From contig CAJEXI010000020.1 of the NCBI GenBank assembly GCA_903994455.1, positions 1-56,311 of the forward strand: a DNA stretch of 56,311 nt, given 5' to 3'. The notes beneath the pieces are model-generated. The model had not been told where the DNA came from. It saw nothing but the letters and a program-made list of their open reading frames with translations, and ran no database searches. The position numbers and the translations under genes were made by a program. Below, piece by piece: positions 16,924 through 25,074 of the stretch (its first letter is position 1; each line of letters opens with the position of its first letter). This stretch comes from an uncultured Chlorobiaceae bacterium (GTDB taxonomy: Bacteria > Bacteroidota > Chlorobiia > Chlorobiales > Chlorobiaceae).

Positions 16924-17728
16924 TGGTTAATACATCGACAAATTTGTCACCCATTTCATAAGAACACTGCAAAGAGCGTGCTGTTATAAACGGATAATCA
17001 ACCACAACAGAAGTCTCCTTTCCAAAATTGCCATGATACTGTCCTTTTGGACCAACCGCATCAGTAAGGATATACTCAAGAACATAAGGAGGAGGTCCCA
17101 TATTAAAATCGGTGTGGAGAAAACCGGTTCCATCATGATAATCATACTCAATACAATGCCCGGTAACATGCTTGCCTTTGATGATGCTCTTTCTTTCGTT
17201 GAAATCTCTTGCAAAAACGAGGGCAGCAACGCCATAGCAAATCGCAGCAACAGGCTGATTCTTTCTGTAAAATCCCAAAATCAACTCATGAAGACTCTGA
17301 TTGTTCACTAAATCAACAATTGGTCCGCTTCCACCAACAACAAACAAGGCATCATACTCACTGGTAAGAAATTCAATAGACTGCTTAACCGTGGTATAAT
17401 ACTGTTCGAGATTTCTCAGAAAATCAGTCGCGGAATAGTAGGGCCTTTCCGGAATGTATGATTTAAGCGACAGTGGAGTTGCTGTACGATTTTTTGCAAT
17501 AAAGGCCTTGACATCATCCTCATGCTGCTTTGTTGTTACACAGACACCAAGCGGCGGATCAACGTAGGTTGAATCAAAGCTTGGAGGCAGAGCATCTGCG
17601 GGTTTACCGTTGGGAGTCATAAAATCAACAGTATAACCAGCAGCTTCAAGTTTATTCAGCGGGCCAACCAACTCGATTCCCCAGTATCCATATTCAGAGA
17701 GAATCGCCAGTACTTTTTTGTTGCTCAT
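16898..17728 (-). CDS. DJ-1/PfpI family protein (276 aa)
   Basis: A larger DJ-1 superfamily protein. The acidic residue is in SEYGYWGIELVGPLNKLEAAG (Glu19), and the nucleophile elbow is PVAAICYGVAALVFARD with Cys164 followed by Tyr. A loop insertion between the first beta strands (residues about 50-110) resembles the Hsp31/type 1 glutamine-amidotransferase-like subfamily. It overlaps the start of the ThDP enzyme gene, so the two are probably translated together. It shares the overall layout of the duplicated PfpI proteins at 21274 and 23868 (YWGIEL/LWGEEL and CYGV/CYAV), so the three are paralogues. Confidence 0.8.
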   Translation of the reverse strand: MSNKKVLAILSEYGYWGIELVGPLNKLEAAGYTVDFMTPNGKPADALPPSFDSTYVDPPLGVCVTTKQHEDDVKAFIAKNRTATPLSLKSYIPERPYYSATDFLRNLEQYYTTVKQSIEFLTSEYDALFVVGGSGPIVDLVNNQSLHELILGFYRKNQPVAAICYGVAALVFARDFNERKSIIKGKHVTGHCIEYDYHDGTGFLHTDFNMGPPPYVLEYILTDAVGPKGQYHGNFGKETSVVVDYPFITARSLQCSYEMGDKFVDVLTNGLKRYGW

Positions 17729-17790
17729 AAACTATACATTTAGAGATTATTGATAATTATATCCAGGTTCGTTAAAGAATCATACAACCA

Positions 17791-18183
17791 TCATGCAAGT
17801 GAACCATCAGGATATTGCACCATACCAGCAAAATGGATGGCAATTTTACCATCGCGAAGCACCCAGCTATCAGCAAAACGCATGTTGGCAACCCCGTCGG
17901 CAGTTGTCATCGTGATCTGTTCTGTAATCATGAGGGTTTGCGGCTCTTCAGTCTCTGACCAGAAGATAATTTCGGTTTCAAGACCCTGGATACCAAGAAT
18001 ACCCTGCATGTGCTCCCGCAACTGCTCCCGCCCTTTATAAATAATGGGCTTTTTCATAAAACTGCTGATAAGCATAGCGTCATCGGTATACTGATCAAGC
18101 AAAGCCTCAATGTTCTTGTCTAAAATAAAGTTGATATGAGCTTTATACATTTGGCCCAATGGACTGTCCGGAACATTTTTCAT
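17791..18183 (-). CDS. SnoaL/NTF2-like small protein (130 aa)
   Basis: A cone-shaped NTF2-like fold is suggested by the opening helix with YKAHINFILDKNIEALLDQYTDDAMLISSF, then a strand with YKGREQLREHMQG, and C-terminal strands ending DSWVLRDGKIAIHFAGMVQYP. The longer frame from 18246 is rejected, because ATG 18183 follows a purine-rich AAGGGAAAAA and starts the fold properly. Such proteins are isomerases, hydrolases or ligand-binding partners; no catalytic residue is decisive here. It resembles the SnoaL-like gene at 24661 in its C-terminal half (DGKI...H.SGM against DGKI..HFAGM). Confidence 0.68.
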   Translation of the reverse strand: MKNVPDSPLGQMYKAHINFILDKNIEALLDQYTDDAMLISSFMKKPIIYKGREQLREHMQGILGIQGLETEIIFWSETEEPQTLMITEQITMTTADGVANMRFADSWVLRDGKIAIHFAGMVQYPDGSLA

Positions 18184-18273
18184 GTTTTTCCCTTTTTTAT
18201 TGGTTAAATGTGCACAATTCTCGCTAACGACATGCATCCACAACACGCATCCTGGCGAATACCCCGATTGACT

Positions 18274-18711
18274 CTATAATTTTGCGGAGCCTTCCTGATA
18301 ATTTAGTGAATTAACAACATACTTTGCAATGACAGCATCACCCGATTGTGGTGAACGCTTAACCACCCACGATTGATCGGCATCAAGGATAATTCTGTCA
18401 CTTTTTGCAGATGGTGGGTTCCAGACACTTGCTTGCCACTCGACAACAAGGTTAACTTCAGCAGTTTCACCCTGAAGAGTGATGTTCACCTCCTTCAGCC
18501 GATGCACCTCGTCAAAAAAGATTCGTATCACTCTCTCATACCACCCTTCAAACGCAACCAACCCCTGCAACGTAGCCTCTGGAAAGGTCATCTCCAGATT
18601 CTCTTCTGACAGTAGTGGTATAAATTCGAGAAGAGGCGCATGAACATCAAGTTTTTGGTACCAGATTTTTGCTAAATCAGATACTTCGGATTCAGTTAAA
18701 GGTTTTGTCAT
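18274..18711 (-). CDS. NTF2-like small protein (145 aa)
   Basis: A helical N-terminus (LTESEVSDLAKIWYQKLDVHAPLLEFIPLL) is followed by beta strands with EVNITLQGETAEVNLVVEWQASVW and a final DQSWVVKRSPQSGD segment. This matches the general SnoaL/NTF2 plan, but no close family is recognised. The ATG at 18711 is preferred because GGAG sits seven bases before it; the longer frame would need a TTG start at 18723. It lies between the large outer-membrane barrel and the other NTF2-like gene on the same strand. Three such small folds in one gene run is unusual. Confidence 0.62.
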   Translation of the reverse strand: MTKPLTESEVSDLAKIWYQKLDVHAPLLEFIPLLSEENLEMTFPEATLQGLVAFEGWYERVIRIFFDEVHRLKEVNITLQGETAEVNLVVEWQASVWNPPSAKSDRIILDADQSWVVKRSPQSGDAVIAKYVVNSLNYQEGSAKL

Positions 18712-18850
18712 AGCATACTCCAAAGATTGTTTTTTATTGATTAATCTTATTCTCTCTTATGACACTTTTCCAACCCATGACAACAGGGAATTACCCCTGT
18801 TATCAATGCCTGCATGACACTTTGTTATATTTTATCCACCTTTATCTGTA

Positions 18851-20344
18851 TCAAAGATGGTACAACATGGTAAACTGAAGCATGGTTGAGTTTTTATCGT
18901 TTGTTCCAACAGGATATGTCCCAAGCGAACCGGAAACACGATTAATACCTCCTTGTCCAGGGGTGGCGATTCCATAGATCAGCATATAATCCACTTTTTG
19001 CGTAGGGGAATAGCCAAGAATAAAATCCCATTCAGTGGCAAATTTATTACTTAATGCTGCCGTATTTGTGGTCATTCCAGAAGTACTTGGATCATTAAAC
19101 TGGTAATTATAATAGAAAACCTTCATCCAGCTTCCCTTTACCGGCGGAACAAGAGTTAGATTGACAAAATGTGTATCAAGATTACTTAAGCGTGTCTCAT
19201 AAGTTCCAACGACAATTCCCTGATACCAGTATCCAAACCCGCGTTCCGTAGAACCATTATACAGGTAATCCCAGTTTTCATTTTTTGTTGTTCCAGACTT
19301 GTCACCTGAAAATGAAGAGTATCGATAACCAAGTGTCGGATACCAGGGCAAGCTTGGTATAAAGTATTTTGCCTCTGCGAACCACGCAACTGCATCCCTG
19401 TTGATCGAGATATTGTTATTTTTCTGGAAATTGACTTCTCCTGCAAGTTCGAGGTGCTGAAGAGTTGAAACAGGGTTTCCGCGACCGTGTATTCCTGTAA
19501 CGCTCAATCCATCACGTTCAGGGTTATTTGAATTGGTGACATTAAAATATGATACACCGACCTTCCCAAGCTTTTTATCAACCAGCTCAAAATTGCCACC
19601 GACAATATCATCTTTATAGATATCATCCGTAAAACCACCGGTAGATTTATCCAGGAGATAACTATTTGATTGCAGATAAAAGAGCTCCAACTGATATGGC
19701 TGTGATTTAAGACGTACTATCGCGGAATTATTCCATGCCTGCCTCGGGTCAAGCCAGTAAATACCTTTATGCGGACTGGCTTCATCATTTCCATCAGTCA
19801 GGACCATACCATCCCCAAGCTGAAAATTCTGCTTGCCAACACTGATATCCAATCCATCCTTGTCGAGAAAAGAGATTTTATCACCAGATTTCCAGCCAAG
19901 ATATATCTTGTCCAAGTTCAGGTATGACATCTTTTCTCCGACCAATACACCACCCTGTGTATAATCATGATGCTCTCCCGCTGTCAATCCCCAACTATCA
20001 CCATCTCCTCGTGTGATAGAACCCACCCCGCGTAATCCACCATATATTGTACCTGAATCTGATGTATTCCAAAGCAAATTAACGCTTGGGGCGATATAGG
20101 CTTCTGACCTTGCAATGTCTTTTGGTAAATAACTTACACCCAACTGCCCCATACCAAAATGAGTATTATTTATCGTCATACTCGAAAACCCGGCAGTCAA
20201 TCCATAATCAATCTTTGGATTATTATCACTCGCTAAAACTGCACCAGGAGACACCGCACCGACAAACAAACCCGCTGCGACGACCGCACAGCACGACTGC
20301 AAACTTTTTATAACACGATTTTTACTATGCTTACTATGCCTCAT
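18851..20344 (-). CDS. Outer-membrane beta-barrel protein, alginate-export-like
   Basis: A 497-aa protein with a signal peptide: a basic start (RHSKHSKNRVIKSL), a hydrophobic stretch AVVAAGLFVGAVSPGAVL and a likely cut after LAS. The mature part alternates short polar and aromatic strands as in a barrel. The segment DGLDISVGKQNFQLGDGMVL followed by DPRQAWNNSAIVRLK resembles AlgE-type alginate-export porins. ATG 20344 is chosen because a G-run at 20351-20357 forms its ribosome binding site; ATG 20359 is upstream of that. It would let a carboxylated or sugar-like compound cross the outer membrane. It is followed 139 bases later by the NTF2-like gene. Confidence 0.68.
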   Translation of the reverse strand: MRHSKHSKNRVIKSLQSCCAVVAAGLFVGAVSPGAVLASDNNPKIDYGLTAGFSSMTINNTHFGMGQLGVSYLPKDIARSEAYIAPSVNLLWNTSDSGTIYGGLRGVGSITRGDGDSWGLTAGEHHDYTQGGVLVGEKMSYLNLDKIYLGWKSGDKISFLDKDGLDISVGKQNFQLGDGMVLTDGNDEASPHKGIYWLDPRQAWNNSAIVRLKSQPYQLELFYLQSNSYLLDKSTGGFTDDIYKDDIVGGNFELVDKKLGKVGVSYFNVTNSNNPERDGLSVTGIHGRGNPVSTLQHLELAGEVNFQKNNNISINRDAVAWFAEAKYFIPSLPWYPTLGYRYSSFSGDKSGTTKNENWDYLYNGSTERGFGYWYQGIVVGTYETRLSNLDTHFVNLTLVPPVKGSWMKVFYYNYQFNDPSTSGMTTNTAALSNKFATEWDFILGYSPTQKVDYMLIYGIATPGQGGINRVSGSLGTYPVGTNDKNSTMLQFTMLYHL

Positions 20345-20380
20345 TTGAATCCCCCCCATTATAATAGTCGATTTTTAAAA

Positions 20381-21205
20381 TCACTTCATTTGAAAAAGAA
20401 AATAGGCAGACATTTCAAGCATTGATCTCAGCCCATAGTCAGGGAATGCCTCTACAACATTTTGTACAAAATTTTCGCCAGTTGAAGACGACAAGATGCT
20501 CCTGACCGTTTCGAGATTGGCTATATTTTCTGTAATGACAGAAACATCCGCCGGTATACCATGACCAGGAAGCACAACGTCGTATGCCGCATTTTCATAT
20601 TGCTTCAGCGCTGCAATCCATCCATCAAAACAGAGGGTTCCATCCATCGATCTCTGGCCGACAAAAAGATGCACCTTGTTGTAAAGCAAGTCCTGTGCAA
20701 TAAATGTTTTTTCTTCCGGTAAATCGAGTGCCAGCATAAAAACATCCTCTGCGGCAACTATTTTGAAGAGCCTGAACAGAACTCCATCGATAGTCACTTC
20801 ACTCTCAGTAATGGTTTTGTTTGGCAAAAAGAGCGTATCGGTAACCAAATCGCCATGATTTCCCCTGTGAAAACCCATTGCGATTTGAGCAAACATTTTT
20901 ATCTCTTCTATGGTCTCAGGAAACGCATAAACATCGACATCCTGAAAATACTCAATTCCAAACCAGTGATCGGGGTGAGAATGGGTCACAAAAACACGAT
21001 CAATTGGTTTTCCCAGGCTTTTTGCATATTCCCGCAGTTCACTGGCATAGGGCCTCATCAACATTGCATCAACAATAACCAGTTTATTGGCAGTCTCTAT
21101 AATCTGGGAATTCACTCTTTCACCATCATCAGGGCTTGCGCAACAGTGAATCTGCACATTATTCCTTTTGATTTTGGTGACAACTAAATTTTTTATGGTA
21201 TTCAT
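20381..21205 (-). CDS. Metallo-beta-lactamase-fold hydrolase
   Basis: A 274-aa MBL-fold protein. The metal-binding motif is THSHPDHWFG (HxHxDH) at residues about 75-83. Further ligands are probably Asp in IAQDLLYNKVHLF (about 169) and His in VLPGHGIPAD (about 215). The fold covers glyoxalase II, lactonases, quorum-quenching enzymes and general hydrolases. No signal peptide is seen, so a cytoplasmic location is likely. It lies 36 bases upstream of the large barrel gene and 69 bases downstream of a PfpI gene. Beside VOC and DJ-1 genes, a thioester or lactone substrate is plausible but unproven. Confidence 0.8.
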   Translation of the reverse strand: MNTIKNLVVTKIKRNNVQIHCCASPDDGERVNSQIIETANKLVIVDAMLMRPYASELREYAKSLGKPIDRVFVTHSHPDHWFGIEYFQDVDVYAFPETIEEIKMFAQIAMGFHRGNHGDLVTDTLFLPNKTITESEVTIDGVLFRLFKIVAAEDVFMLALDLPEEKTFIAQDLLYNKVHLFVGQRSMDGTLCFDGWIAALKQYENAAYDVVLPGHGIPADVSVITENIANLETVRSILSSSTGENFVQNVVEAFPDYGLRSMLEMSAYFLFQMK

Positions 21206-21256
21206 CGCCTTATAATTATGGTGTCTTTCAAAAATTGCCTTACTGTCATATAAAAG

Positions 21257-22070
21257 AATAGTACAACCGCAACTTATTTTTCTGAGAGAACCTCTACCAA
21301 TTTATCCCCAAAGGCAATACTGGACTCTACTGATTGAGCCGAAACAAATGGAAAATCAAAATGTGCTACCGGATTTTTCCTGTTCGCAGTGGGTACTGCA
21401 ATCACGCGACCTGTATCTCCAACCGCATCTTCAACAACAACTTGAAGAGGAAATGCAAAACCTGGTGTTACAAGATCAGTCCCTGGATTTTCAGGGGTGG
21501 CATTAAAGAGTGGATAGGGAAGATCATCCGTAAAATCCCACTCTTTTGGATGCGCAACAATTGCCTTGCCATTGATAATACTCTTGCCATCCTCCTTTTT
21601 GCGGGCCCATACAAAAGCACCTACTGCGTAGCATAAAGCTCCCATAATCTTTCCTTGAGCATAAAAGGCCTCAAGAAGGCGGTGCACCCTGGCATTGCCA
21701 ACGAGATCCAGCGGAGAACCAGGACCACCAACAATGACCATGGCATCATAATCATCCGCAGTTGCATCCGCAATTTTTATAGGGTTGTCCCATTCGCCGG
21801 TCTTCAGTATCTCCAGAATCCTGTCCACAACTTCGGCAGGATTAACGTTATACTGCTGAACCGGGTCCACAAAACCCTTGTCGACACTCAACTGTAATGG
21901 AAGCGGTGTGATTCCTCTTTGAGTCGCAAGAGTCAGCTTAAAACCAGCCTTGTTCATAGCATCCCACGGAGCCTGAAGTTCTTCGCCCCATAATCCAAGA
22001 TTCGATGCAAGTACCAATACTTTTTTCATGATTATTCTCTTGTTAACGGTTAATATTATAATTACATCAT
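21257..22070. repeat. Near-identical duplicated segment, copy A
   Basis: From AATAGTACAACC at 21257 to about 22070, this segment matches 23851-24664 at a constant offset of 2594 bases with only scattered substitutions. Just outside (base 21256 against 23850) similarity stops abruptly. On the other side the neighbouring SnoaL and Omp genes are clearly more diverged. The tract covers the whole PfpI gene and its leader. Confidence 0.85.
21274..22029 (-). CDS. DJ-1/PfpI family protein, duplicate copy A (251 aa)
   Basis: DJ-1 superfamily protein with the acidic residue in NLGLWGEELQAPWDAMNKAG (Glu16 or Glu17) and the elbow MGALCYAVGAFVWARKK (Cys133). The ATG at 22029 gives a product equal in length to its twin at 23868; the longer frame to 22104 runs through the dead SnoaL gene. 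By eye the two proteins differ at only four of 251 positions (90, 121, 129 and one near 200). Nearly identical DNA continues 37 bases upstream and 17 bases downstream. It is the third gene of a duplicated Omp-SnoaL-PfpI module. Possible roles are glyoxalase III, chaperone or amidotransferase-like; the sequence does not decide. Confidence 0.82.
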   Translation of the reverse strand: MKKVLVLASNLGLWGEELQAPWDAMNKAGFKLTLATQRGITPLPLQLSVDKGFVDPVQQYNVNPAEVVDRILEILKTGEWDNPIKIADATADDYDAMVIVGGPGSPLDLVGNARVHRLLEAFYAQGKIMGALCYAVGAFVWARKKEDGKSIINGKAIVAHPKEWDFTDDLPYPLFNATPENPGTDLVTPGFAFPLQVVVEDAVGDTGRVIAVPTANRKNPVAHFDFPFVSAQSVESSIAFGDKLVEVLSEK

Positions 22071-22387
22071 AACTGAGTAATGGCAAACTGACTTTCAGGC
22101 ACATCCCACACCCCTAACACTCCCGCTGTGGTATTTATCCTGACCTGAAAGCAGACCGAGTCTTCAGAGATGACCACTTTTTCAAGCGCAACAACGCACC
22201 GGTAAATATTTCTCAAGTCCATGTCAACTTGTTATCTCAAGGTTTCTTTGCCGGAAGTAAGCTGCCCCTCTTCACCCACCATGAGAAATGCTACTCCATC
22301 ACTATGGTAATCATTCTCCACCAATGCTCCTGGGTAACCTTCTGCAAGGAGTCTTATATGATTGTCAAGAATTTTTTTGAAGTCCAT
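22067..22387 (-). pseudogene. Dead SnoaL-like gene in duplicate copy A
   Basis: Reading from ATG 22387 gives MDFKKILDNHIRLL and stays aligned with the intact gene at 24661-25017. At codon 52 there is a TAA where the intact copy has GAA (LR-stop against LREQFDM). After the stop the same frame still matches (NIYRC, ALEK, ISEDS, WDV). Twelve codons equivalent to the DGKIFRHYSG region are then missing, and it ends FAITQL. A nonsense mutation plus a 36-base in-frame deletion means no full product can be made. A 51-residue N-terminal peptide could still be translated. Confidence 0.88.
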
Positions 22388-22442
22388 AATCAGTTATTCA
22401 TAAAATGTGAGAAACGTACGACCTGTCCCCTGTACCCGGAAA

Positions 22443-23207
22443 TCAGAAATTATATGAACCGCCGATATAGTAGCCGGAAAATTTGACTACCGCATCACTT
22501 CCATCCAAAACTACCCTGTTAACAGCTCTGAGACTCTTGTACCCACCAACAACATTGATATCAGCACCAAGAGGTACTTCCGCGCCTATCGTATAATTCA
22601 CCAGATACTTTCCTGTCATTAGATCATAATCTTTCATATAACCATGAACAGAGACATCAGGAACATAACCAATCGCGCCGGTAAGTGCCAGTGACTTATG
22701 CACACTATACTTACCTTTAAGCCCAATTTCAATCCCGTCATACCAGTTTGGCGGCGAAATAGCCGGACTGGCCCACATTCTAAAGTAACCAACCGTACAG
22801 GCCAGCTTGTCAGCAGAACCACCTCCCAAAATACTGTAGCCAGCAGAAATATCAAGCACCTCTGAACTTTCATAGCTCAGTGGATTAAAAACTGTTGGGG
22901 TTGAAGTATCCAAAGCGCCTGCGATAGTGTCTGATGTGCCTGACAGGTAATCTATTGAAAGTAAATATTTCCCATAATTAACCTCTCCCTGAAAACCATA
23001 GTACTCTCGTCCTGTGTTTTCATGATCAATCGGAAGCTGAGGCGGATTTGATTTACTTAAATATCCAGGAGCACTGAGATCGGTTTTGTGAGGTGAATAC
23101 AGAATTGACAAGCTCCCCTTAACATCCTCGGCTTGCACCAGAGAGGTTGTCACGAGAGAGGTTAATAAGGTGCCAGCAAGAACAAAGCACGTTTTTTTGA
23201 TTGACAT
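22443..23207 (-). CDS. Small outer-membrane beta-barrel protein, duplicate copy A (254 aa)
   Basis: Signal peptide with KK, the hydrophobic core FVLAGTLLTSLVTTSL and a cut after VQA. The mature protein is rich in alternating Tyr/Gly strands (EYYGFQGEVNYGKYLLSIDY, LALTGAIGYVP) and ends GYYIGGSYNF. The C-terminal Phe is the recognition signal of barrel assembly, so an 8- to 10-strand outer-membrane barrel is likely. No family name is recognised. It is roughly 70-75% identical by eye to copy B (25075-25851), much less alike than the PfpI partners. GGAG precedes the ATG. It is the first gene of module A. Confidence 0.75.
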   Translation of the reverse strand: MSIKKTCFVLAGTLLTSLVTTSLVQAEDVKGSLSILYSPHKTDLSAPGYLSKSNPPQLPIDHENTGREYYGFQGEVNYGKYLLSIDYLSGTSDTIAGALDTSTPTVFNPLSYESSEVLDISAGYSILGGGSADKLACTVGYFRMWASPAISPPNWYDGIEIGLKGKYSVHKSLALTGAIGYVPDVSVHGYMKDYDLMTGKYLVNYTIGAEVPLGADINVVGGYKSLRAVNRVVLDGSDAVVKFSGYYIGGSYNF

Positions 23208-23850
23208 AGCCCTAAATCTCCTTTTTATTGATGATCGGATTTACAAACCCTATAATCATCAGTCGTGTGAATTTACAATTCATGGTAACAAATAAAACCC
23301 ACAAGTCGTTCCAAAACTGGCAACCAGTAGAATACTGATTTTCGGGTATAACTCTCATAAAAGGAAAATTAGCGGAACGAACCTCAAGATAAGTGCAATC
23401 GGATGGTTTGTCATAAAATCTCATAACGGCACCGCTCCTAATGAAAATAGTCGAGAACAACACTGGGAATGTCTGAGTGATAGTAATAAAAAATCATGTG
23501 CTTTACAAAACAATGGGCCCCCTTTTTTTCAAATTTTACTGTTTAGTAACCCAAAATTATCCTTGTTCCTCCCAATCCTCCATGAATTATCTCGTTATAA
23601 CCATGCCCCAATGCGCCTAAAAAGGGACAACTTGATACCCGATACTCAATCGGTCAACCGGTTATAGGTGAACTGTCAAGTGAGATAAAGACGCTTTTTG
23701 TTGTATCACATTAGCCAATCAATCAAGTGTTTCAATGCCATCAAGTTGTTGTACCTAAAACATTTAACTTCCTGAATACTGTAAAGTTAGAGGAAATCAG
23801 CGGACGTTTTTTCAAGGTGCCAGCAGCACTTTTAAGCCTCCTCATAACGA
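23208..23850. other. Intergenic region between duplicated modules
   Basis: This 643-base stretch separates the start of module A from the end of module B. The first 40 bases, next to the Omp start, are shared with the stretch above copy B and hold the ribosome binding site (CTCCTTTT on the plus strand). Beyond that the two modules diverge. The promoter of module A must lie here, but I cannot place it with confidence. No reading frame looks coding, no tRNA is seen and no insertion sequence is recognised. Confidence 0.5.
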
Positions 23851-24664
23851 AATAGTACAACCGCAACTTATTTTTCTGAGAGAACCTCTACCAATTTATC
23901 CCCAAAGGCAATACTGGACTCTACTGATTGAGCCGAAACAAATGGAAAATCAAAATGAGCTACCGGATTTTTCCTGTTCGCTGTGGGTACTGCAATCACG
24001 CGACCTGTATCTCCAACCGCATCTTCAACAATAACCTGAAGAGGAAATGCAAAACCTGGTGTTACAAGATCAGTCCCGGGATTTTCAGGGGTGGCATTAA
24101 AGAGTGGATAGGGAAGATCATCTGTAAAGTCCCACTCTTTTGGATGCGCAACAATCGCCTTGCCATTGATAATACTCTTGCCGTCCTCCTTTTTGCGGGC
24201 CCATACAAACGCACCTACTGCGTAGCATAAAGCTCCCAAAATCTTTCCTTGAGCATAAAAGACCTCAAGAAGGCGGTGCACCCTGGCATTGCCAACGAGA
24301 TCCAGCGGAGAACCAGGTCCGCCAACAATGACCATGGCATCATAATCATCCGCAATTGCATCTGCAATTTTTATCGGGTTGTCCCATTCGCCGGTCTTCA
24401 GTATCTCCAGAATCCTGTCCACAACTTCGGCAGGATTAACGTTATACTGCTGAACCGGGTCCACAAAACCCTTGTCGACACTTAACTGTAATGGAAGCGG
24501 TGTGATTCCTCTTTGAGTCGCAAGAGTCAGCTTAAAACCAGCCTTGTTCATAGCATCCCACGGAGCCTGAAGTTCTTCGCCCCATAATCCAAGATTCGAT
24601 GCAAGTACCAATACTTTTTTCATGATTATTCTCTTGTTAACAGTTAATATTATAATTACATCAT
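23851..24664. repeat. Near-identical duplicated segment, copy B
   Basis: Partner of 21257-22070. The left edge is sharp at AATAGTACAACC. The right edge coincides with a 23-base tandem repeat at 24661-24706 inside the 3' end of the intact SnoaL gene. The position of the edges suggests a gene-conversion tract or a second partial duplication. Confidence 0.85.
23868..24623 (-). CDS. DJ-1/PfpI family protein, duplicate copy B (251 aa)
   Basis: Twin of the protein at 21274-22029, differing at four positions (T90I, A121V, M129L and one V-to-I near residue 200). The catalytic elbow LGALCYAVGAF (Cys133), the acidic residue in LWGEELQ and the full length are kept, so both copies should be active. It follows the intact SnoaL-like gene by 37 bases on the same strand and is the last gene of module B. 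Since the SnoaL partner is dead in copy A, module B is the complete version. Confidence 0.82.
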   Translation of the reverse strand: MKKVLVLASNLGLWGEELQAPWDAMNKAGFKLTLATQRGITPLPLQLSVDKGFVDPVQQYNVNPAEVVDRILEILKTGEWDNPIKIADAIADDYDAMVIVGGPGSPLDLVGNARVHRLLEVFYAQGKILGALCYAVGAFVWARKKEDGKSIINGKAIVAHPKEWDFTDDLPYPLFNATPENPGTDLVTPGFAFPLQVIVEDAVGDTGRVIAVPTANRKNPVAHFDFPFVSAQSVESSIAFGDKLVEVLSEK

Positions 24665-24706
24665 ATCGGAGTAATAGCGAACATCATACCGGAGTAATGG
24701 CGAAAT
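24661..24706. repeat. Two 23-base direct repeats at the SnoaL 3' end
   Basis: Units TCATATCGGAGTAATAGCG... (24661-24683) and TCATACCGGAGTAATGGCG... (24684-24706) follow head to tail and differ at a few positions. They encode the last residues of the intact SnoaL-like protein and its stop. Copy A has a single such unit. The repeat sits exactly at the edge of the highly conserved duplicated tract. Confidence 0.75.
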
Positions 24707-25017
24707 ATCTTTCCATCTTTCATACAAAGCACATCCCACACCCTTAATTCCCCGTCTGTGGTGTTAATCTTGGCCTGAACGCAGATCGAGTCTTCAGAAA
24801 TGAGCATTTTTTCAAGCGCAATAAATCCTCGGTAAATATTTTTGAGGTACATGTCAAATTGTTCTCTCAGGGCATCTTTTCCGGAAATAAGCTGCCCCTC
24901 CTCACCCACCATAAGAAACATTATTGCATCATCATGGTAATCACTCTCCACCAAGGCTCCGGCATCACCTTCTTGAAGAAGTCTTATGTGATTGTCAATA
25001 AATTGTTTGAAGTCCAT
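24661..25017 (-). CDS. SnoaL-like small protein (118 aa), intact copy
   Basis: An NTF2/SnoaL-like fold: an N-terminal helix with FKQFIDNHIRLLQEGDAGAL, the acidic strand ESDYHDDAIMFL, then GKDALREQFDMYLKNIYRG, and C-terminal strands with CVQAKINTTDGELRVWDVL and MKDGKIFRHYSGMM. The substrate is unknown. It lies between the Omp and PfpI genes of module B (57 and 37 bases away), so the three are probably one transcript. The last codons come from a 23-base tandem duplication (24661-24706). The same gene in module A carries a stop and a deletion. Confidence 0.7.
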   Translation of the reverse strand: MDFKQFIDNHIRLLQEGDAGALVESDYHDDAIMFLMVGEEGQLISGKDALREQFDMYLKNIYRGFIALEKMLISEDSICVQAKINTTDGELRVWDVLCMKDGKIFRHYSGMMFAITPI

Positions 25018-25074
25018 TAGTTATTTATTAAATGTGAAAATAGCAATCCCTGTCTCGTATACCTGCCTATGAAT

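Noticed and set aside
23212..23463. 83-codon minus-strand open frame between the duplicated modules
   Set aside because: It starts from an unsupported position, shows no motif and abuts the Omp start without room for a promoter. The composition looks non-coding.
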